A DNA stretch of 64,000 bases, from positions 1 to 64,000 of the forward strand of contig NZ_MJAT01000005.1 of the NCBI RefSeq assembly GCF_001742305.1, written 5' to 3'. This document shows, piece by piece, positions 57,670 through 64,000 of the stretch. This DNA comes from Desulfuribacillus stibiiarsenatis. Lineage in GTDB: Bacteria > Bacillota > Bacilli > Desulfuribacillales > Desulfuribacillaceae. The notes under the pieces are model-generated. The model saw nothing but the letters and a program-made list of their open reading frames with translations. It was not told the origin of the DNA and ran no database searches. The translations under genes and the position numbers were made by a program. Numbering within the stretch: position 1 is the stretch's first letter; each line of letters starts with the position of its first letter.

Positions 57670-58140
57670 ATGCCAAGAAAAGGACCAGTAACTCGTAGAG
57701 ATGTATTGCCTGATCCAGTTTACAATAGCAAGCTTGTTACACGTTTGATTAACAAGTTGATGATTGATGGAAAGCGTGGAGTATCTCAACGTTTACTATA
57801 TAACGCATTTGAAATCATTCGTGAGAAAACAGGGCAAAACCCTACTGAAGTTTTCGATCAAGCGCTTAAGAACATTATGCCAGTTCTTGAAGTTAAAGCT
57901 CGCCGTGTAGGTGGAGCGAACTACCAAGTTCCAGTAGAAGTTAAGCCTGAAAGAAGAATCACTTTAGGACTTCGTTGGTTAGTAAACTACTCTCGTCTTC
58001 GCAATGAGAAGACAATGGAAGAGCGTTTAGCGAATGAAATTTCAGACGCAGCTAACAATGCAGGTGCTAGTGTGAAGAAACGTGAAGAAACACATAAGAT
58101 GGCAGAAGCAAATAAAGCATTTGCTCACTATCGTTGGTAG
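57670..58140 (+). CDS. rpsG: 30S ribosomal protein S7
   Basis: A 156-residue assembly-initiating 16S rRNA-binding protein. The [21 protein letters not shown]-terminus, [12 protein letters not shown] and the C-terminal [13 protein letters not shown] are typical. AAAGGAGG precedes the start. It lies in the str operon order rpsL-rpsG-fusA-tuf. Confidence 0.97.
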   Translation: MPRKGPVTRRDVLPDPVYNSKLVTRLINKLMIDGKRGVSQRLLYNAFEIIREKTGQNPTEVFDQALKNIMPVLEVKARRVGGANYQVPVEVKPERRITLGLRWLVNYSRLRNEKTMEERLANEISDAANNAGASVKKREETHKMAEANKAFAHYRW

Positions 58141-58175
58141 GATAAATAGGTTTTACAATTTAAGGAGGATATTCA

Positions 58176-60248
58176 GTGGCCAGACAATTCTCGCTTGAAA
58201 GAACTCGTAACATCGGAATTATGGCTCACATCGACGCTGGTAAGACGACAACAACTGAGAGAATTCTGTTCTACACAGGTCGTCTTCACAAAATCGGTGA
58301 AGTTCATGATGGTGCCGCTACAATGGACTGGATGGAACAAGAGCAAGAGCGTGGTATCACAATAACTTCTGCTGCAACTACTGCACAATGGAAAGAGCAT
58401 CGCATCAATATCATTGACACACCTGGACACGTAGACTTCACAGTTGAAGTTGAACGTTCATTGCGTGTTCTTGATGGAGCTGTAGGTGTATTCTGTGCTA
58501 AGGGTGGGGTTGAACCTCAGTCTGAAACAGTTTGGAGACAAGCAGATAAGTACCACGTTCCTCGTATTGGCTATGTTAACAAGATGGATATCATGGGTGC
58601 TGACTTCTATAGAGCAGTATCAATGATGCGCGATCGTTTAAAAGCTAATGCAGTTCCTGTTCAATTACCAATTGGAGCCGAGGATACATTCCAAGGAATC
58701 ATAGATTTGATTGAAATGAAAGCTTACATCTATCTTGATGACTTAGGCACTCAAAGTGAAGCTCGTGAAATCCCTGCCGATCTTAAGGATAAAGCAGATG
58801 AATATCGTGGGATTCTTTTAGATGCTGTCGCAGAGTTAGATGAAGAGCTTATGATGAAATACCTTGAAGGTGAAGAGCTTACGAATGAAGAAATTAAAGT
58901 AGCCCTTCGCAAAGGAACATGTAATGTTCAAATCACTCCTGTTTTCTGCGGATCTTCTTATAAGAATAAAGGTGTACAATTCTTACTTGATGGTGTTATT
59001 GCTTACATGCCTGCACCAACAGATGTACCAGACATTAAAGGTACATTAGAAGATGAAGTAGAAGCAGTTCGCAAATCTAGTGACTCTGAACCTTTCGCAG
59101 CATTAGCATTTAAGATTATGACTGACCCATTCGTTGGTAGATTAACATTCTTCCGCGTTTACTCAGGAACTATCGAAAGCGGTTCTTACGTATTGAACTC
59201 TACTAAGAACAAGCGCGAGCGTTTAGGTCGTATTCTGCAAATGCACGCAAACCACCGTGAAGAAATCAAAACGGTTTACTCTGGTGACATTGCTGCAGCA
59301 GTAGGATTGAAAGATACAACAACTGGTGACACACTATGTGACGAAAAGAACCCAATTGTTCTTGAGTCAATGGTATTCCCTGATCCAGTAATCGACGTAG
59401 CAATCGAGCCAAAATCAAAAGCTGACCACGATAAGATGTCAATCGCTCTTAACAAGCTGGCAGAAGAAGATCCAACGTTCAGAACGCATACGGACGAAGA
59501 AACAGGTCAAACAATTATCTCTGGTATGGGTGAGCTTCACCTTGAGATTATCGTTGACCGTATGATGAGAGAATTCAAAGTACAAGCTGATGTAGGTAAG
59601 CCACAGGTAGCTTACAGAGAAACTTTCCGCTCTAGCGCGAAGGTTGAAGGTAAGTTCGTTCGACAATCAGGTGGACGTGGACAATTCGGTCACGTTTGGG
59701 TTGAGTTCGAGCCACAAGAGCAAGGTAAGGGATATGAGTTTATTAACAAGGTAGTGGGTGGAGCAATTCCTAAGGAATACATCCCTGCAGTTGATGCTGG
59801 TATCAAAGAATCTCTACAAAACGGTGTACTAGCGGGTTACCCACTAGTAGACGTAAAAGCAACACTCGTAGATGGATCTTACCATGATGTTGACTCATCA
59901 GAAATGGCATTCAAAATTGCTGGTTCGATGGCGTTAAAAGCAGCGAAGGTTAAGTGCGACCCTGTTCTTTTAGAGCCAATCATGAAGGTTGAAGTAACGG
60001 TTCCTGAGGACTACATGGGAGATATCATGGGTGACGTAAACTCACGTCGTGGCCGTGTAGATGGAATGGAGACTCGTTCAGGTGCATCTGTTGTAAGAGC
60101 ATTTGTACCACTTTCTGAAATGTTCGGTTACTCTACAACTTTACGTTCAAAAACACAAGGTCGTGGAGTATACTCTATGGAATTCGCTCATTATGAGCAA
60201 GTACCTAAGAACATTGCTGAAGAGATCATTAAGAAGACACAAGGCTAA
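58176..60248 (+). CDS. fusA: Elongation factor G
   Basis: A 690-residue translocation GTPase. G1 AHIDAGKTT, the switch II region DTPGHVDF, G4 NKMD and the five-domain layout are complete. GTG start with AAGGAGG upstream. The C-terminal domain IV loop is intact, so a canonical EF-G is expected rather than a recycling-only paralogue. Confidence 0.97.
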   Translation: MARQFSLERTRNIGIMAHIDAGKTTTTERILFYTGRLHKIGEVHDGAATMDWMEQEQERGITITSAATTAQWKEHRINIIDTPGHVDFTVEVERSLRVLDGAVGVFCAKGGVEPQSETVWRQADKYHVPRIGYVNKMDIMGADFYRAVSMMRDRLKANAVPVQLPIGAEDTFQGIIDLIEMKAYIYLDDLGTQSEAREIPADLKDKADEYRGILLDAVAELDEELMMKYLEGEELTNEEIKVALRKGTCNVQITPVFCGSSYKNKGVQFLLDGVIAYMPAPTDVPDIKGTLEDEVEAVRKSSDSEPFAALAFKIMTDPFVGRLTFFRVYSGTIESGSYVLNSTKNKRERLGRILQMHANHREEIKTVYSGDIAAAVGLKDTTTGDTLCDEKNPIVLESMVFPDPVIDVAIEPKSKADHDKMSIALNKLAEEDPTFRTHTDEETGQTIISGMGELHLEIIVDRMMREFKVQADVGKPQVAYRETFRSSAKVEGKFVRQSGGRGQFGHVWVEFEPQEQGKGYEFINKVVGGAIPKEYIPAVDAGIKESLQNGVLAGYPLVDVKATLVDGSYHDVDSSEMAFKIAGSMALKAAKVKCDPVLLEPIMKVEVTVPEDYMGDIMGDVNSRRGRVDGMETRSGASVVRAFVPLSEMFGYSTTLRSKTQGRGVYSMEFAHYEQVPKNIAEEIIKKTQG

Positions 60249-60337
60249 TAATAAGCATAATCTTAAATTATGCTACATGATTTAAGAAAACATAGAAAAT
60301 CAAATTATTCAAAAATATTAAGGAGTGAATGTTTACA

Positions 60338-61528
60338 ATGGCAAAAGCTAAATTTGAAAGAAATAAGCCACATTGCAACGTTGGTACAATCGGACACGTT
60401 GACCATGGTAAAACTACTTTAACAGCTGCTATTACAACAGTATTAGCAACTCGCGGTTTCGCAAAAGCTATGGACTACGGTTCAATCGACGCTGCTCCAG
60501 AAGAGCGCGAGCGCGGTATCACAATTTCTACTGCACACGTTGAGTATGAAACTGAAAATCGTCACTATGCACACGTTGACTGCCCAGGCCATGCTGACTA
60601 TGTTAAAAACATGATCACTGGAGCTGCTCAAATGGACGGAGCGATCTTAGTAGTATCTGCTGCTGATGGTCCAATGCCACAAACTCGTGAGCACATCCTT
60701 CTTTCTCGCCAAGTAGGCGTACCTCACATCGTTGTATTCTTAAACAAGTGCGACATGGTTGATGATGAAGAACTACTTGAGTTAGTAGAAATGGAAGTAC
60801 GTGACCTATTATCTGAGTATGAATTCCCTGGAGACGATATTCCAATCGTTAAGGGTTCTGCTTTAAAAGCATTAGAAGATCCAACTGGTGAGTGGGCTGC
60901 TAAAATCGACGAGCTAATGGCTGCTGTTGATAGCTACATTCCACAACCAGAGCGTCAAAAAGACAAGCCTTTCTTAATGCCTGTTGAGGACGTGTTCTCA
61001 ATCACTGGTCGTGGTACAGTTGCTACTGGTCGTGTTGAGCGTGGACAGCTTAAGACAACTGACGAAGTTGCAGTTGTAGGACTTAAGGAAGAAACTAAGA
61101 AGTATGTTTGCACAGGAATCGAAATGTTCCGTAAGATTCTTGATTATGCAGAAGCTGGTGACAACATCGGTGCATTACTTCGTGGTGTTGACCGTAAAGA
61201 TATCGAGCGTGGTCAAGTATTATGTAAGCCAGGTTCAATCACTCCACACACTCAATTCGTTGGAGAAATCTACGTATTAAGTAAAGAAGAAGGTGGACGT
61301 CATACTCCATTCTTCGCTAACTACCGTCCTCAGTTCTACTTCCGTACAACTGATGTAACTGGTATCATCACATTACCAGAAGGTTCTGAAATGGTAATGC
61401 CTGGTGACAACGTAAACCTAACAGTAGACCTAATTGCACCAATCGCTATCGAAGAAGGAACTCGTTTCGCGATTCGTGAAGGTGGACGTACAGTTGGAGC
61501 AGGCGTTGTAACTAAAATCCTTAAGTAA
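60338..61528 (+). CDS. tuf: Elongation factor Tu
   Basis: A 396-residue GTPase that delivers aminoacyl-tRNA. G1 GHVDHGKT (near 19-26), DCPGHADY (81-88), NKCD (136-139) and a complete three-domain structure. ATG 60338 has AAGGAG upstream; an in-frame ATG at 60329 would add three residues. A terminator follows, separating it from the S10 operon. Confidence 0.97.
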   Translation: MAKAKFERNKPHCNVGTIGHVDHGKTTLTAAITTVLATRGFAKAMDYGSIDAAPEERERGITISTAHVEYETENRHYAHVDCPGHADYVKNMITGAAQMDGAILVVSAADGPMPQTREHILLSRQVGVPHIVVFLNKCDMVDDEELLELVEMEVRDLLSEYEFPGDDIPIVKGSALKALEDPTGEWAAKIDELMAAVDSYIPQPERQKDKPFLMPVEDVFSITGRGTVATGRVERGQLKTTDEVAVVGLKEETKKYVCTGIEMFRKILDYAEAGDNIGALLRGVDRKDIERGQVLCKPGSITPHTQFVGEIYVLSKEEGGRHTPFFANYRPQFYFRTTDVTGIITLPEGSEMVMPGDNVNLTVDLIAPIAIEEGTRFAIREGGRTVGAGVVTKILK

Positions 61529-61563
61529 TAATTCAATAACTAAGAGTGCCTAAAGCATTCTAG

Positions 61564-61596
61564 AAACTACTGAGATGATTCTCGGTAGTTTTTTTA
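61564..61596 (+). terminator. Terminator after tuf
   Basis: AAACTACTGAGA pairs with TCTCGGTAGTTT (one wobble) and is followed by a run of T. Confidence 0.9.
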
Positions 61597-61701
61597 TTGT
61601 AGGTAGTTTTTGTTGACTGAAGGGATTCCCTTAACACGCACGTCTAAAGATATATGCACAGTTAAAACAAAGGATTTTAATAGGAAAGAGTAGGCGTAAT
61701 C

Positions 61702-61884
61702 ATGAAGACGTGGAAAGTTGGAAGAATTACTTTAGGTTTGTTTTTAACAGGTATTACTAGCCTTATTATCTTTACTGTACAATCAGTTGGAGTATTACCT
61801 ATGATTAAAGATGCTATAACAAGAACTCGTCATTCAATTGAAATTAATAAAACAATCGAAATAACTGAAAGAGCACAGGATTAG
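61702..61884 (+). CDS. Small single-span membrane protein, unrecognised
   Basis: A 60-residue ORF. Basic residues at the N-terminus (MKTWKVGR) precede one hydrophobic helix (about residues 9-32) and a charged tail with RTRHSIEINKTIEITERA. This is the layout of a small membrane protein with N-terminus inside. AAAGAGTAGG-like bases upstream give only a weak binding site, 8-12 bases away. No family was recognised. It sits in an unusually long tuf-rpsJ gap. It could be a real small gene or a chance frame; no codon evidence beyond the clear hydrophobic pattern. Confidence 0.45.
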   Translation: MKTWKVGRITLGLFLTGITSLIIFTVQSVGVLPMIKDAITRTRHSIEINKTIEITERAQD

Positions 61885-61998
61885 AATTGCAAATACTAAA
61901 TAGCAATATTACTATCCAACAATAAATCTTCAACAATAATCTTCAATTAATAAATCTTCAATAAAAAAACTAATATATAATAACAATAAGTATAAGAA
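61885..61998. other. AT-rich tract with direct repeats
   Basis: Low-complexity sequence in which AATAAATCTTCAA-like words recur three times (about 61920-61965). No gene seen. Confidence 0.5.
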
Positions 61999-62046
61999 AT
62001 ATATAGAAATAGGATCGGTTCTAAATCCGATCCTATTTCTATATAT
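61999..62046. terminator. 20-bp perfect hairpin in the tuf-rpsJ gap
   Basis: Left arm 61999-62018 (ATATATAGAAATAGGATCGG) and right arm 62027-62046 are exact complements around an 8-base loop. It is followed on the + strand by a mixed tract, so it may be a weak terminator of the small ORF or a mobile-element palindrome. Confidence 0.6.
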
Positions 62047-62283
62047 GTAATTGAGATCTAATCTTTAATCATAGCATCTAAATCAACTCACAATCATCGA
62101 CTCAGACGTGGGAGTTTACCGTCTTCCCAAAGACTGTATTCAACACCCTTCTTTACAATGAGCAACTTCGCGTAACATCCAGTGCTTAGTGAACATTCGA
62201 TCAGCTCCTTTCTAAAAATAAGGCTTACTTCATTATATAAAATATTAGGAAAAACATGCATGGTTTTATGTGTAATCAAGAGA

Positions 62284-62412
62284 TTTATCTCAGCGGCATT
62301 TCTAATACTCCCGCTTTTATAAGTGTGAGGTAAGTGCCGCCAAGCTTCGAAATAAGTGCAACTAAAGTTCAGGTGGAGTAAAAAATCCATCTGAACTAAG
62401 TTTTCATTATAG
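62284..62412 (-). repeat. Structured ~130-bp repeat element, copy B
   Basis: The inverted counterpart of 25101-25231. Read on the minus strand it begins TATAATGAAAACTTAG and ends at GAGATAAA. The hairpins are kept: AGTTCAG-A-TGG with CCA-C-CTGAACT (better paired than copy A) and GCGGCA with TGCCGC. The inner hairpin is weaker than in copy A. The flanking DNA down to about 62060 has no gene and may belong to the same insertion. Confidence 0.75.
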
Positions 62413-62449
62413 CCTGTATAAAATACTTAAAAAATATTTAAGAAAAAAC

Positions 62450-62478
62450 TTGCGTAAAACTATGCATTAGTATATAAT
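62450..62478 (+). promoter_or_regulatory. Promoter of the S10 operon
   Basis: TTGCGT (62450-62455), exactly 17 bases, TATAAT (62473-62478). Transcription should start near 62485. Confidence 0.75.
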
Positions 62479-62500
62479 TTGATATTGTTGACTGCTATGA

Positions 62501-62917
<417 letters not shown>

Positions 62918-63030
62918 GGACTTGCATAACTAGTAATCCTAGCAAGCAAGAACAATAACTTTAGAAACTACTATACTTAAGAGTATGTTTCAAATAAAGC
63001 AAACATGCAATAAAACTGGGAGGTGCAAGC

Positions 63031-63663
63031 ATGACAAAAGGAATCTTAGGCAAAAAACTTGGTATGACTCAAGTTTTCGGCGAAAACGGTCAAGTGTTTC
63101 CTGTGACTGTAATCGAAGCTGGACCTTGCGTAGTATTACAAAAGAAGACAATTGAGACTGATGGTTACGAAGCAATCCAAATAGGTTTTGGTGATCAAAA
63201 AGAACACCGCACAAACAAGCCTAATCTTGGACACTTCAAAAAAGCAGGATCCACTCCTAAGCGCTTCGTGAAAGAAGTAAGAGGAGTTAATCTAAGCGAG
63301 TATGAAGTAGGTAAAGCGGTTACAGTTGAAATCTTTGAAGCTGGTGAAATGGTTGATGTAACTGGTACATCAAAGGGTAAAGGTTTCCAAGGATCAATTA
63401 AACGCCATAACTTCTCTCGTGGACCAATGGCACACGGATCTCGTTATCACCGTGGACCGGGATCATTAGGATCGATTGACCCTATGCGCGTTTTCAAAGG
63501 TAGACCACTACCTGGCCGTATGGGTGGCGAAAAAGTTACTGTACAAAACCTTCAAATCGTGAAGATTGATACAGAGCGCAACTTACTTCTAATTAAAGGT
63601 GCGATTCCAGGCCCTAAAAAGTCAGAAGTTATAATCAAACAAGCGCTGAAAAGCTCGAAATAA
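63031..63663 (+). CDS. rplC: 50S ribosomal protein L3
   Basis: A 210-residue early-assembly protein near the peptidyl-transferase centre. [13 protein letters not shown] at the start, and the [20 protein letters not shown] and [17 protein letters not shown] segments, are typical. GGGAGGTG precedes the ATG. Confidence 0.97.
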   Translation: MTKGILGKKLGMTQVFGENGQVFPVTVIEAGPCVVLQKKTIETDGYEAIQIGFGDQKEHRTNKPNLGHFKKAGSTPKRFVKEVRGVNLSEYEVGKAVTVEIFEAGEMVDVTGTSKGKGFQGSIKRHNFSRGPMAHGSRYHRGPGSLGSIDPMRVFKGRPLPGRMGGEKVTVQNLQIVKIDTERNLLLIKGAIPGPKKSEVIIKQALKSSK

Positions 63664-63693
63664 GTAATTTTGTTCAGAAAGGAGGACTCGTAA

Positions 63694-64000
63694 ATGCCTA
63701 AAGTAGCATTATACAACGTAAATGGAGATCAAGTGGGCGAAATCGAGCTAAGTGAAAGCGTATTTGGTATAGAGCCAAATAAAAGCGTAATCTTTGATGC
63801 AGTAGTTATGCAACAAGCAACGTTACGTCGTGGAACACATGCCGTTAAAAATCGTTCAGCAGTAAGAGGTGGAGGCCGTAAACCTTGGAAACAAAAAGGT
63901 ACAGGTCGCGCTCGTCAAGGTACAATTCGTGCGCCACAATGGAAGGGCGGCGGAGTAGTATTTGGACCAACTCCTCGTAGTTATGCATATAAGTTACCGA
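63694..64000 (+). CDS. rplD: 50S ribosomal protein L4, partial
   Basis: The first 102 codons of L4, cut by the window end: [19 protein letters not shown] at the start and the [20 protein letters not shown] loop, which reaches into the exit tunnel. AAAGGAGG is upstream. It follows rplC in the standard S10-operon order. Confidence 0.96.
   Translation, partial: MPKVALYNVNGDQVGEIELSESVFGIEPNKSVIFDAVVMQQATLRRGTHAVKNRSAVRGGGRKPWKQKGTGRARQGTIRAPQWKGGGVVFGPTPRSYAYKLP

Noticed and set aside
62094-62390. 98-residue minus-strand ORF in the tuf-rpsJ gap
   Set aside because: It begins inside repeat copy B; the peptide resemblance to copy A comes from the DNA repeat. Kept only as a note in the repeat findings.

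Overview
The window is one contiguous piece of a low-GC Gram-positive (Firmicutes, Bacillales-like) chromosome. The evidence is strong AGGAGG-type ribosome binding sites, many TTG and GTG starts, Fur, CtsR and T-box regulation, a SigH (Spo0H) sigma factor that points to a spore former, and the order ctsR-mcsA-mcsB-clpC-radA-disA ... yacL-ispD-ispF-gltX-cysE-cysS-mrnC-rlmB-yacP-sigH-rpmG-secE-nusG-rplKAJL-rpoBC-str-S10. A putative FNR-type promoter, an iron-repressed gene set with a 2-hydroxyacyl-CoA dehydratase activase homologue, and ThyX fit an anaerobic or facultative life style. The species cannot be fixed from the sequence; a Desulfuribacillus-like bacterium is only a guess.

Layout. Positions 1-305 are the tail of an rRNA operon (23S end, 5S, terminator). 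Positions 430-25000 are an accessory stretch: a PstS-like protein with a chemoreceptor, hflK-hflC, a soluble chemoreceptor with a C-terminal Cache-like module, a cyclophilin, a DUF2867-fetA-fetB unit, two paralogous Na+/Ca2+-type antiporters, a cupin gene with an FNR-like promoter, a Fur-boxed operon (SsuA/B/C-like ABC transporter plus a 1375-residue tandem activase), a P-type cation ATPase, and a PAS-PAS-GGDEF-EAL protein behind a twelve-fold hexanucleotide repeat. From about 25.2 kb to the end lies the conserved housekeeping backbone: a HAD phosphatase, the CtsR heat-shock operon, radA-disA, phospholipid genes, carD, yacL, isoprenoid genes, gltX, a cysteine T-box with cysE-cysS, thyX, sigH, then the transcription and translation superoperon up to a truncated rplD.

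How the parts work together. Much of the accessory block concerns sensing and ion balance: chemoreceptors, c-di-GMP turnover, c-di-AMP synthesis (disA), iron (Fur operon, fetAB) and possibly calcium (two CaCA antiporters and a P-type ATPase). The most unusual unit is the Fur-boxed operon 11956-18561, which joins an organic-anion or precursor type ABC importer to a single-chain, pseudo-dimeric Fe-S activase without a neighbouring dehydratase. The other notable items are a ~130 bp structured repeat present twice (25101-25231 and, inverted, 62284-62412), the second copy lying in an unusually long tuf-rpsJ gap that also holds a small membrane-protein ORF and a 20 bp hairpin, and the (GAGATA)12 tract before the GGDEF-EAL gene.

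All calls rest on reading the sequence and on remembered family features; no database search was run. Start codons were moved from the longest ORF where a ribosome binding site favoured an internal start, and each such case is stated.
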